Source of the DNA: Inia geoffrensis
Taxonomy: Eukaryota; Chordata; Mammalia; Artiodactyla; Iniidae
DNA length: 64,000 nucleotides
Assembly (NCBI GenBank): GCA_036417435.1
Contig: CM070909.1
Span: forward strand, 5,922,597 to 5,986,596
Direction of reading: 5' to 3'
Shown: positions 11,881-23,051 of the stretch, piece by piece
Layout of the letters: every line of letters starts with the position of its first letter
Position numbering within the stretch: the first letter of the stretch is position 1
Made by a program: the position numbers and the translations under genes
Notes under the pieces: model-generated
The model's database searches: none
What the model was told of the DNA's origin: nothing
The model's input: only the letters and a program-made list of their open reading frames with translations

Positions 11881-12920
11881 AACTGGCAGAACACAGATAT
11901 ACCTCAATAAAAACACTTCATGTCATCCCCCCCCAAAAAAAAGGGGTCAATTCTTAGGGTGGGCCGGCCTCCCCCCACTAAACTGCAAACTCTTTGGATT
12001 GTATCATATTTGTTTCTCAGTCTGTCCCGTTGCCGTTGTTGTTGTTGTTACTATTACTGCTGCTTTCATTTATTTTAGTAGGTGGCCACTAATTTTTTCC
12101 TCCGTTGTTGTAAAACATGTATTTGGTTCTTGTGTATAAAAGAGACTGAATTTGACCACTAGCCTCTCCTGATTTTAATTCAGCTTCCTACTGGTAGCAA
12201 GTCGGCTTTGATGTCTTGGGTTTCTCAGCTTTCTGCCAAAATCCAAAAGCCAGTTCGAATTCCCCCCCCCCACCCCCCCCACCCCCATCCCTACCTTCCA
12301 TGAGTCATGGGACCTCTTGTGGCCCGTCCTGGCAAGAAAAAGCACGACCTCAGCTCCCCTTGGGGCTGCAGGTCTAATTGTGTATATTTTCATACACGGA
12401 AAAGGGTCTAACACCCACATAAGAAATGGATTTGGGGAAGGAGCTTGGGACTGGGGAGACAGAGGCTTGTGAGTGACAAGCACTGAGCTAGTTGGCCACC
12501 TGCAGAGAAACGCCACCTATTGTTCATCTTGCGGTCCTGCATGTTTATCACACAAGGTACTTGGCAAACATATGACATCCACTGATGTACTGAGATGAGA
12601 GGAAACCAAGAAAGCAAAAGGGACTAAGGAGCTAAGGCGCATCTTTTTAGAGTGTAAAAAAATTGAGCTTCCTGAGAGGTTTGCCCTAAATTTAGGAATC
12701 CACCCCACTAGAAACGACATGCTTTTTCAACTAACAAAGGATCTCTCCTGCTCCTTGTCTCCCATTTAGCTCCAGTCCACTCATCCTTTCCCTGAAGAGT
12801 TTACTGTCTTCCAGTGGTCTACAATATGTTTAGTGAGACATGATACAAATGAAGAAAGATTGCTCTCTGTCCTCAAGAAGTCTGTAATCTCACTGGAAGA
12901 CAAGGCATCCATCTGCACTT
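11881..12920. other. no gene recognised; poly-C tracts
   Basis: C runs at about 11928-11937 and 12265-12290 and a short TTG repeat near 12040. No coding signal. Confidence 0.5.
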
Positions 12921-13049
12921 GTTTTTTGTTTTTGTTTTGTTTTTTTGCCACGTGGCTTGTGGGATTTTAGTTCCCCGACCAGGGATTGAACCCAGGGCCT
13001 TGGCAGTGAGAGCATGAAGTCCTAACCACTGGACCATCAGGGAATTCCC
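12921..13049 (-). mobile_element. CHR SINE, short form
   Basis: T/G-rich tail on the left; head ccatcagggaattccc on the right. Confidence 0.92.
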
Positions 13050-14089
13050 GACACACCTGCTGCTACAGAATGATGAGAGAATCAGGGACTGTATAATGAA
13101 ATGGTAAATTGACAATCACTGGGCCCTGAAAATGTGCAGTGTAGAAAATAAGGGTTCTCAGGGAAGGCGTCCTGGAGGGGGTTGGGTTTGAACTGCCCTA
13201 GGCTAGGTGGAAGTAGGAAAGAGAAGAAAATTCCTTGTCCAGGGGTCTGGAGGCATCCTGAGTCCCAGGGGTGGGGATCTCCGTCACAGCTCCAGAGGTG
13301 GGGAGACAAGTGCGTGAAGCAGACAGACAGCCAGCCCACCTGCCCACTGCTGAGAGCTGGGCCAGGGCAGGGGCAGTAAGGAACACAGACACATACCTTA
13401 CCTTTCCACCTCCCAGACACCAGTATGCTCTTCCCCCTTTGCAAAAGGCCCCCCTCCAATGAACCCCTTGTCTTTTCATGCCAACAAACCATATGCCTGT
13501 GCAGAGTGATGGAGTGAGGGGCTGACCAGGACATCTCAAAATGTTATCAGTGAGTCCAGCACCAGTTTGGAGATTGAGGGGTAGGACACGCTGAGCCAGA
13601 GGGTCTCTAAGGGATGAGGTGGCCTTGACCTCCCAGATTCCCCACCCCTTATTAACAGAATCAGCCTTGCTTGAAGAACTGTAGAAACGCTGCTCTGAAC
13701 TAACAAGCAGCATGCCAGGCTGGCCTTCCCATCAGAACTGAGTGAAAGGGCTGGTGAGAGATGTTTTCCCCAATGCTCGTTTCCTACCTGTCCAGCCACC
13801 CCTGCTGCGACTCACAAACGGCCTACCTGCTCCAACACCTAAGTGGTTTCTTACCGTCTCAAGCCTAAGTTCCTCTGCTTCCAAAATCTAGTGCTCTCCA
13901 CGAAATAATCTCATCTCCCATTCCTCCAACCCACTCTGCTCCACCTAAGACTCCTCTGCTTCTGTACCGAGACGCTCATGTCCACCTTGGGCAGCTCCTC
14001 GTATTGCTCCCACCACCTGAAGCACCCTGCCCCCACTCCACTCAGGACAATATGGCAGAAACAAGCAACACTGGACTTAGAGGCAGAAA
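13050..14089. other. no gene recognised
   Basis: Single-copy-looking sequence with open frames on both strands up to about 170 codons. None has recognisable homology or splice partners. Confidence 0.5.
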
Positions 14090-14114
14090 AGCTAGCTTCA
14101 AACCGCTCAATAAA

Positions 14115-14550
14115 CACGGAGTGTCTGTATACCACTACCGCTGCTGTAACAAACTGCCACAAACTTGGAGGCTGAAAACAAAACGAATTAATTTTCTTAC
14201 AGTTATGGAGGTCAGAAGTCCAAAATCAGTCTCACCTGGGCTCAAATCAAGGTATCAGCAGAGCTGTGTTCCTTCCAGAGGCTCCAGGGAGAATTTGTTT
14301 CCTTGTCTTTTCCAGCTCCTAGAGATTGCTCATGTCCCTTGGCTTGTGGGCCCACAGCACACACTCCTGCTTCCGCTGTCACATCTCCAGCTCTGGTGCT
14401 GACCCTCCTGCCTCCATCTTAGAAAGACACTTGTAGTTACGTTGGATCCACCAGGGTAATTTCCCCAACTCAAGATCCAAGCTACCATATTCATAGATTC
14501 TGCTGATTAGGGCATGAACATCTTTGGAGGGCCATTATTCAGTATAGCAC
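14115..14550. repeat. old interspersed repeat, family not named
   Basis: ctgctgtaacaaactgccac, ttacagttatggaggtcagaa and the matching end 'gggccattattcagtatagc' are the wording of a common mammalian repeat. I do not name it. Confidence 0.55.
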
Positions 14551-14555
14551 AGTGC

Positions 14556-14557
<2 letters not shown>

Positions 14558-14597
<40 letters not shown>
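14558..14597. repeat. AC microsatellite
   Basis: An uninterrupted run of about 19-20 CA/AC units just downstream of an old interspersed repeat. Confidence 0.95.
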
Positions 14598-14598
<1 letters not shown>

Positions 14599-14639
14599 CT
14601 TACATATAGATAAGAAAACAATCTGTTTTCTTTATATAG

Positions 14640-15790
14640 GTAAAAGATATGAACACCAAAGAAGATATACAAAATAGCAAATTAGGACAAAAAAAGATGC
14701 TCAGCATCGTTACCCGTTAGGAAAATGCAAATTAAAACGACAATGAGAGAAAATATTTGCAAATGATGTGACACACAAGGGCTTAATCTCCAAAATATGC
14801 AAACAGCTCATACAACTCAACAACAAAAAAACAAACAACCCAATCGAAAAATGGGCAGAAGAGCTTAATAGACATTTCTCCAAAGAAGACATATAGATGG
14901 CCAGTAGGCACCTGAAAAGATGCTCAACATCACTAATTATTAGAGAAATGCAAATCAAAACTACCGTGAGGTACCACGTCACACTGGTCAGAATGGCTAT
15001 CATTAAAAAGTCTACAAATAACAAATGCTGGAGCAGGTGTGGATAAAAGGGAACCCTTCTACACTAGTGGTGGGAATGTAAGTTACTGCAACCACTATGG
15101 AAAACAGTGTGGAGGTTCCTCAGAAAACTAAAAATAGAATTACCATATGATCCAGCAACTCCACTCCTGGACATATACCTGGACAAAACTATAATTCAAA
15201 AAGATACATGCACCCCTATATTCATAGCAGCACTATTTACAATAGCCGAAACATGGAAACAACCTAAATGTCCCTCAACAGAGGAGTAGATAAAGAAGAT
15301 GTGGTACATTGTATATGCAATGGAATATTACTAAGCCATAAAAAGGAATGAAACTGGGTCATTTGTAGAGACATGGATGGACCTAGAGACTGTCGTACAG
15401 AGTGAAGTAAGTCAGAAAGAGAAAAACAAATATTGTATTTTAATGCATATATGTGGAATCTGAAACAATTGGTAGAGATGATCTTATTTACAAAGCAGAA
15501 ATAGAGACACAGACGTAGAGAACAAACATATGGACACCAACAGGGAAGGGGGTGTGTGTGAGATTGGGATTGACCTATATACACTATTGACACTATGTAT
15601 AAAATAGATAACTAATGAGAACCTACTGTGTAGCACAGGGAACTCTACTCGGTGCTCTGTGGTGACCTAAATGGGAAGGAAATCCAAAAAAGAGGGGATC
15701 TATGTATACGTACAGCTGATTCGCTTTGCTGTACAGTAGAAACTAACACAACATTGTAAAGCAACTATGCTCTAATAAAAATTTTTTTAG
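14640..15790 (+). mobile_element. LINE-1 3' part
   Basis: End of ORF2 ([14 protein letters not shown] wording) and 3' UTR ending gtaaagcaactatgctctaa. Broken frames. Confidence 0.85.
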
Positions 15791-15794
15791 AAAG

Positions 15795-16289
15795 AATGGA
15801 TAAAGAAAATGTCATACATATATACAATGGAATACTACTCAGCCATAAAAAAGAATGAAATAATGCCATTTGCAGCAATATGGATGCAGCTAGAGATTAT
15901 CATACTAAGGGAAGTAAGTCAGAAAGAGAAAGACAAATAACATATGATATCACTCATATGTGAAAACTAAAATATGGCACAAATGAACCTATCTATGAAT
16001 CAGAAACAGACTCACAGACATAGAGATCAGACTTGTGGTTGCCAAGGGGGAGAGGGTGGGGGAGGGAAGGACTCAGAGTTTGGGATGAGCAGACGTAAAC
16101 TATTATATGTAGGATGGATAAACAACAAGGCCCTACTGTATAGCACAGGGAACTATAGTCAATATCCTGGGATAAACCATAATGGAAAAGAATATTAAAA
16201 AAAGAATATATGTGGATAACTGAGTCACTTTGCTGTACAGCAGAGATTGGCACAATATTGTAAATCAACTATACTTCAATTAAAAATTA
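15795..16289 (+). mobile_element. second LINE-1 3' end in tandem
   Basis: Starts again at the ORF2 end (caatggaatactactcagcc) directly after the previous A-rich end and closes with gctgtacagcagagattggc. Confidence 0.85.
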
Positions 16290-16493
16290 AATTAGGGGGT
16301 TTCCCTGGTGGCGCAGTGGTTGAGAGTCCGCCTGTCAATGCAGGGGACACAGGTTCGTGCCCCGGTCCGGGAGGATCCCACGTGCCGCCGAGCGGCTAGG
16401 CCTGTGAGCCACGGCCACTGAGCCTGCGCATCCGAAGCCCGTGCTCCGCAACGGGAGAGGCCACGACAGTGAGAGGCCTGCGTACCACGAAAA

Positions 16494-16525
<32 letters not shown>

Positions 16526-16535
16526 AAATAAATAA
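16290..16535 (+). mobile_element. CHR SINE, medium form, with AAAT tail
   Basis: Full element whose tail has become about ten AAAT units. Inserted at the end of the L1 3' tail. Confidence 0.94.
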
Positions 16536-17275
16536 AACCACAATGATATTTTACTGCATAACCCCTAGAATGGTTAAAAGACCAGTCAGTGTTGGCAGGG
16601 ATGCAGAGCAAATGGAACTCTCATCCATTGCTGGTGGAAGTACAAAAGGGTACAACCAACTTAGAAAACACCTTAGCAGTTCTTTATGAAGTCAAACATA
16701 TAATTACCATGTGACCTAGCAGTCCTGCTCCTACGTATACACACAATATGAAAACATATCTCAAAAAAAGATTTGTACAAGAATGTTCTAGCAGCTTTGT
16801 TCCTAGTAGCCACAAACTGGAAACAGCCCAAATTCTCACCTGGTGAATAGATAATCAAACTGTGGTACACCCACACAATGTAATACTATTCAGTAATAAA
16901 CAAAGAGCAAATTACCAATGCATACAACAACATACACACAACAACATAAGTACAACTCAAAAGCATTATGCTAAGTGAAAGAAGCCAGACACAAAAGAGA
17001 CATCCTGTATAATTCTTTCACATGACATCCTAGAAAAGGCAAAACTATAAAAAGAGACAGATTAGTGGGTGCCAGGGCCCAGGGAGGAGGGTTGCTAGGG
17101 ATTAACTGTGAAGGTGCATAAGTGAACTCTGGGGGATAAATTCAGGAAATGTTCTACATCTTGATTGTTGTCGTGGTTGCATGGCTATGGGCGTTTGTCA
17201 AAACTCACTGAACTATCCGCTTAACAGTGGTGGACTTAGCACATGTAAATTATACCCCAGTAATGCTGATTTTAA
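16536..17275 (+). mobile_element. older LINE-1 3' part
   Basis: More diverged end-of-ORF2 and 3' UTR sequence (agaagccagacacaaaagag, ggtgccagggcccagggagg, ttataccccagtaatgctg). Confidence 0.75.
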
Positions 17276-17687
17276 AAATCATTTGCATGAGAGAAAGAAA
17301 AATTGGAGAATAGAAATGGGGAAAGGTAGGTGTTTTCAGGCAGCAGCTGAATGACCCAGGGAAAGGCACACCACAGAGAAGGACATGTGATGGGGTTGGA
17401 AGAAGCCACCAACAGGAGAAGCAGGTTTGTTTACCTTGATGTCCTGAGAGGGAGAGTGACGGGTGTCACATATACACCTCTTTCTTTCCTGAGTAAGAAA
17501 CAGAACAGAAGAAAGAAAAAGAGCTAAAAAGCAGGCAGATAAACAAAACAATACTAGTGTGGAAAAGACCAATGGAAGTCCAGGAGCAGATAAGATGTCT
17601 ACAGGAATTCTGAAGGCTTTACTCATGCCTAGAGATGAAGCTCTAGCCATTCTTTCAAACTCTTAAATACCTGTGAGCTAAGAAGGG

Positions 17688-17865
17688 GATAAACCTACTG
17701 TCCAGCACAGGGAAGTCTACTCAATACTCTGTAATGACCTATATGGGAAAAGAATGTAAAAAAGAGCAGATATATGTACATGTATAACTGATTCACTTTG
17801 CTGTACACCTGAAACTAACACAACATTGTAAATCAACTAGACTCCAATAAAAATTAAGTCTAAAA
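17688..17865 (+). mobile_element. LINE-1 3' end
   Basis: cctactgtccagcacaggga ... acattgtaaatcaactagac and ccaataaaaatt ending. Confidence 0.8.
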
Positions 17866-17879
17866 AAGTGGGGTGGGGG

Positions 17880-18360
17880 ATAGATGGGCAGAAAGTAGAT
17901 TTGTGGTCGCCAAGGGCTGGGCGCTGAGGATGGTTGGGAGATGATAGCTAAAAGGTACAAGATTTCTTTATGGGGTGACGAAGATGTTCTAAAATGGATT
18001 GCAGTGGTGGTTGCACAATTCTGTGAATATACGAAAAGCCACTGAGTTGTACACTTTTGTCTGCATTGTGTGGCTTGCGGGGTCTTTGTTCCCCGACCAG
18101 AGATCGAACCCAGACCTTAGCAGTGAAAGGGCTGAGTCCTAACCACTGGACCACCAGGGAATTCCCTGAATTGTACACTTTAAATGGGTGAATTATATGG
18201 TGTCTGAATTCTATCTCAGTAAGGCTGTTACCAAAAAGAAATCAATTGAATGTTTGTACAACAACTTGAATGTACTTCGTACTCCTGAATTATACACCTA
18301 AGAATGGTTAAAATGATAAATTTTATGTTACGTATATTTTACCACAATTAAAATAAATAA
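17880..18360 (+). mobile_element. old LINE-1 3' sequence
   Basis: gtggtcgccaagggctggg ... ttgtacactttaaatgggtg, ending in an A-rich stretch. Interrupted by a short SINE. Confidence 0.65.
18060..18166 (-). mobile_element. CHR SINE, short form
   Basis: Inserted in the old L1; flanking copies of ttgtacactt show the target-site duplication. Confidence 0.9.
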
Positions 18361-18450
18361 AAACAAATAAATCAAGTGCATTCTATATACTGGCAATAAA
18401 CAGTTAGAAAATAAACTTTCGAAAATAGCCGTTATAAGAGCACCCAAACT

Positions 18451-18612
18451 GAGACACAGATGTAGAGAACAAACATATGGACACCAAGGGGGGAAAGCAG
18501 TGGGGGGGTGGGGATGGTGGTGTGCTGAATCAGGCGATTGGGATTGACGTGTATACACTGATGTGTATAAAACTGATGACTAATAAGAACCTACAGTATA
18601 GAAAAAAAAAAG
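18451..18612 (+). mobile_element. truncated LINE-1 insertion with early poly(A)
   Basis: Flanked by an exact 15-bp duplication aagagcacccaaact (18436-18450, 18613-18627). The copied segment stops at ctacagtatag and goes straight into an A run, short of the usual L1 3' end. Confidence 0.85.
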
Positions 18613-18627
18613 AAGAGCACCCAAACT

Positions 18628-19000
18628 AAAAAATACCTAGGAATGAATCTAATAAAAGATGCACAAGGCCTCTACACTGAAAAATATAAAACATCATGGA
18701 AAAAAATGAAAGAATACCAATAAAAATGGAAGAATAGATCATGTTCATGGGCTGGAAGTCTCCATATTTTGAGATGTCAAATCTTCCTAATTTGATGTGT
18801 AAATTCAATGGAATCCCAATCAGAATCCTAGACATTCACAAGGTGATTCTAGAATGTATACAGAAAATCAAAGAACCTAGAAGAGTCAAGGCAATCTTGA
18901 AACAGAAGGACAAGGCTGGATTTCAAAACTTATTTTAAAGCTACAGGAACTAAGATGCCAAGTTATTGGCACAAGGATAATTCACAGACCAATGGAACAG
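18628..19000 (+). mobile_element. LINE-1 ORF2 fragment
   Basis: gaatgaatctaataaaagatg, gcacaaggcctctacactg, ggaatcccaatcagaatcc; host of the truncated L1 and of the next SINE. Confidence 0.75.
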
Positions 19001-19015
19001 AAGAGTCCACAACAG

Positions 19016-19357
19016 GGGCTTCCCTGATGCTGCAGTGGTTAAGAATCCACCTGTCAAAAAAAAAAAAAAGAATCCACCTGTCAGTGCAGGGGACACAGGT
19101 TTGATCCCTGGTCCAGGAAGATCCCAAATGCCGCAGAGCAACTAAGCCCATGTGCCACAACTAGTGAGCCCACATGCCACAACTACTGAAGCCCGCATGC
19201 CTAGAGACCCTGCTCCACAATAAGAGAAGCCACGGCAATGAGAAGTCCGCGCACTACAACAAAGAGTAGCCCCCACTCTCTGCAACTAGAGAAAGCCCAC
19301 GCGCAGCAACGAAGACCCAACGCAGCCAAAAAAATTAACTAAAAATTTTTTTAAAAA
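19016..19357 (+). mobile_element. CHR SINE, long form, carrying a poly(A)-only insertion
   Basis: Target-site duplication aagagtccacaacagg on both sides. Near its 5' end it contains 12 extra A residues flanked by two copies of aagaatccacctgtc. Confidence 0.93.
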
Positions 19358-20082
19358 AGAGTCCACAACAGGCATAAATATATGGTCACACATGATAGAC
19401 GACAAAGGAGCCACCACAGTTCAGTGAGGAAAGGATAGTCTTTCAATAAATGGTACTGGGTCAATGTACATCCATATGAAAAAAATAAACCTCAATCCTC
19501 GCTCCATATGTAAATTTTAATCTGAGATGGATCATAGACCTAAATGTGAAAGTAAAACAATAAAGCATCCATTTTGAAAAGTAAAAACAAAAAAGAGAAT
19601 ATCTTCATGACCATGGAATAAGCAAAGATTTTTTTAAACAAGACACACATGAAAAATCACTAACCCAAGATTGAGAAGAAAGAAATAAAACTCTTTATTC
19701 ACAGATGACATGATCACCTATGTAGAAAATCCAAAAGCAAAATGAAATACTTAGGTATAGATCTAACAAAATATGTACAAGGATCTGTATGAGGAAAACT
19801 ACAGAACTTTGACGGAGGAAATCAAAGAAGTACTAAATAAACGGAGAGATATTTCACGTTCATGGATATGAAGACTCAAAACTGTCAAGGTGTCAGTTCT
19901 TCCAAACTTGGTGTATAGATTCAATACAATCCCAATCAAAATCCCAGCAAGTTATTTTGTTGATATTGACAAACTTCTAAAGTTTATCTGAAGAGGCAGA
20001 AGACCCCGAATAGCCAACACAATATTGAAGGAGAAGAACAAAGTTGGAGGATTAACACTACCTGACTTTAAGACTTACTATA
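19358..20082 (+). mobile_element. LINE-1 ORF2 fragments
   Basis: Reverse-transcriptase-end wording (aatcccaatcaaaatcccagc, ctgactttaagacttactata). It overlaps in content with 18628-19000, so at least two L1 copies are present. Confidence 0.7.
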
Positions 20083-20298
20083 GGGCTTCCCTGGTGGCGC
20101 AGTGGTTGAGAGTCCGCCTGCCGATGCAGGGGACACGGGTTCGTGCCCTGGTCCGGGAGGATCCCACATGCCGTGGAGCGGCTGGGCCCGTGAGCCGTGG
20201 CCGCTGGGCCTGCGCGTCCAGAGCCTGTGCTCCGCAGCGGGAGAGGCCACAGCAGTGAGAGGCCCGCGTACCGAAAAAAGAAAAGAAAAAGAAAAAGA
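20083..20298 (+). mobile_element. CHR SINE, medium form
   Basis: Inserted in L1 ORF2; ttactata repeated on both sides. Confidence 0.94.
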
Positions 20299-21056
20299 GT
20301 TACTATAAAGTGGCAGTAATCAAGACAGTAGAATAGAAAAATAGATCAATGGAACAGAAAAGAGAGGCCAGAAATAGATCCAGAAATAGACCCACATAAA
20401 TATAGTCAACTGATTTTTTTTTTTTTTTTTGTCAACTGATTTTTGACAAAGACAATACAGTGGAGCTAAGCTACTCTTTTCAACAAATGGTGCTGGAACT
20501 ACTGGACATCCACATGCAAAACATGAATCTAGGCAGATCTTACACTTTTCACAAAAATTAACTCAAAATAGATCACAGACCTAAATGTAAAATCCCGAAC
20601 TATAAAACTCCTAGAAAATAACATAGGAGAAAATCTAGATAAACTTGAATTTGGCAATGATATTGTAGATACAACACCAAAGGCACAATCCATGAAAAAA
20701 TGGATTGATAAGCTAGACTTCATTAAAATTAAAAATGTCAGAGACTTCCCTCGTGGTCTAGTGGTTAAGACTTCACCTTCCAATTCAGGGGGTGTGCGTT
20801 TGATCCCTGGTCAGGGAGCTAAGATCCTACATGCCTCGGTACATGCCTCGCCGCCAAAAAACCAAAACGTAAAAAAAAGAAGCAATATTGTAACAAATTC
20901 AATAAAGACTTAAAAAAAAAAAGTCTGCTCTACAACAGACAGTGTCAAGAAAATAAAAAGATAAGCCAAAGACTGGGGGAAAATATTTGCAAAAGACACA
21001 TCTGATAAAGGACTGTTATCCAAAATATACAAAGAACACTTAAGACCCAACAGTAG
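20299..21056 (+). mobile_element. LINE-1 ORF2 fragment, continued
   Basis: Continues the ORF2 sequence interrupted by the SINE (aagtggcagtaatcaagac; atagatcaatggaacagaa; ggaaaatatttgcaaaagac). A T12 insertion with duplicated flanks occurs at 20405-20444. Confidence 0.75.
20741..20879 (+). mobile_element. CHR SINE, short form
   Basis: gagacttccctcgtggtcta head with several changes; A-rich tail with interruptions. Confidence 0.88.
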
Positions 21057-21364
21057 GGACTTCCCTGGTGGCGCAGTGGTTGAGAATCTGCCTGCCAACG
21101 CAGAGGACACGGGTTCGATCCCTGATCTGGGAAGATCCCACATGCCGTGGTGCAAATAAGCCCATGTGCCACAACTACTGAGCCTGTGAGCCACAACTAC
21201 TGAAGCCTACACACCTACAGCCCAAGCTCCACAACAAGAGAAGCCACCACAATGAAAAGCCCGTGCACTGCAATGAAGAGTAGCCCCTGCTCCCCACAGC
21301 TAGGGAAGACCCGTGCGCAGCAACGAAAACCCAACACAACCAAAAAAAATAAAATAAAATAAAT
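21057..21364 (+). mobile_element. CHR SINE, long form
   Basis: Complete, with AAAT-rich tail that received the next SINE. Confidence 0.93.
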
Positions 21365-21379
21365 AAATTTATAAACATA

Positions 21380-21586
21380 GGGGCTTCCCCGGTGACGCAG
21401 TGGTTGAGAGTCCACCTGCCGATGCAGGGGACACGGGTTCGTGCTCCGGTCTGGGAAGATCCCACATGCCGCGGAGCGGCTGGGCCCGTGAGCCATGGCC
21501 ACTGAGCCTTCACGTCCGGAGCCTGTGCTCCGCAACGGGAGAGGCCACAGCAGTGAGAGGCCTGCATACCGCAAAAAAAAAAAGAA
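21380..21586 (+). mobile_element. CHR SINE, medium form, nested in a SINE tail
   Basis: Exact 15-bp target-site duplication aaatttataaacata (21365-21379 and 21587-21601) lies in the tail of the preceding long SINE, so this one is younger. Confidence 0.95.
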
Positions 21587-21691
21587 AAATTTATAAACAT
21601 AAATAAATAAATAAATTTATTTTTTAAAAAGACAGAACAGTAAAAAAACAAACAATCTCATCAAAAAAATGGGACAAAGATCTTGACACCT

Positions 21692-21837
21692 TGGGACTTC
21701 CCTGGTGGTCCAGTGAGTAAGACTCCGTGTTCCCAATGCAGGGAGCCGGGGTTCAATCCCTGGTCGGGGAACTAGGTCCCACATGCATGCCGCAGCTAAG
21801 ACCCAGTGAGGCCAAAATAAATAAATATATTTAAAAA
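21692..21837 (+). mobile_element. CHR SINE, short form
   Basis: Target-site duplication aagatcttgacacct on both sides; inserted in L1. Confidence 0.93.
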
Positions 21838-21854
21838 AAAAGATCTTGACACCT

Positions 21855-22830
21855 CACCGAGAAGATATACAGGTGACAAATAAGCATATGAAAAGATGCT
21901 CCACATCATATGTCATCAGGGAAAACCAAATGAAAACAGCAATGAGATACCACTACACACCCATTAGAATGGCCAAAATCCAGAACACTGACAACACCAA
22001 GTGCTAACAAGGATCTGGAACAAGAGGAAGGAGATTTCCTATTTGTTGCTGGTGGGAAATGCAAAACAAACACTTTGCAAGACAGTTTGGCAGTTTCTTA
22101 CAAAACTAAACATATACTCATCATACAATCCAGCAATTATACTCCTTGGTATTTACCCAAAGGAGTCAAAAACTATGTCCACACAAAAACCTGCACACAG
22201 CTGTTTAAAACAGCTTTATTCATAATTTCCAAACTTGGAAGCAACCAAAATGTTCCATAGTGAATGTATAAACTGTGGTACATCCAGACAATGTAATATT
22301 ATTTAGCACTAAAAAGAAATGAGCTATCAAGCCATGAGAAGACGTGAAGGAACCTTAAATGCATATTACTAAGTGAAAGAAGCCAGTCTGAAAAGGCTAC
22401 GTACTGTATGAGTCCAGCTACAAGACATTCTGGAAAAGGCAAAACTATAGAGACAGTAAAAAGATCAGGGGTTTTCCGGGGTTAGCAGGGAGGAGAGGGA
22501 TGAATAGGAAGAACACAGAGGATTTTTAGGACAGGAAAACTACTCTGCATGATACTACAATGATAGATACACGTCATTATAAATGTGTACAAATCCACAG
22601 AAAGTACCACACCAACAGTGAACCCTAATATAAACTATGGACCTTGGGTGCCCTTGATGTCCGGAAGTAGGTTCATCGATTGTAACATTGTACCACTCTG
22701 ATGAGGGATGTTGTTAATGGCGTGGGGGGCGATCTATGCATGCGTGGGGGCAGGGAGTATGTGGGAAATCTCTGTGCCTCTGCTCAGTTTTGCTTTGAAC
22801 CTAAAACTGCTCTAAAAAATAAAGTCCATT
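21855..22830 (+). mobile_element. older LINE-1 3' part
   Basis: gaaaagatgctccacatc, gaatggccaaaatccagaac and a long diverged 3' UTR. Confidence 0.7.
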
Positions 22831-22916
22831 AAAGAAAATCTCTCACCATAAAAAATAGATTAATAAATTGAACTCCATTAAAATTAAAATGTTCATCAAG
22901 AAACACCATTATGTGA

Positions 22917-23039
22917 ATGGAAAAGAATATGAAAAAGAATGTACATATATGCATAACTGAATCACTCTGCTATACAGCAGTAATTAACACAATATTGTAA
23001 ATCAACTATACTTCAATTTAAAAAAACATTAAAAAAAAT
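22917..23039 (+). mobile_element. 123-bp LINE-1 3' end insertion
   Basis: Flanked by accattatgtga at 22905-22916 and 23040-23051. Contains only the last part of the L1 3' UTR and tail. Confidence 0.85.
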
Positions 23040-23051
23040 ACCATTATGTGA

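Noticed and set aside
13198..13713. 171-codon minus-strand frame
   Set aside because: No homology recalled, overlaps other equally long frames on both strands, no promoter or splice context.
14558..14597. CA repeat and similar short repeats as a possible CRISPR-like array
   Set aside because: Simple microsatellite in a mammalian genome; no spacer-repeat alternation anywhere.
21175..21651. 158-codon open frame on the minus strand
   Set aside because: Entirely antisense SINE sequence; the same peptides recur at every CHR copy in the window.
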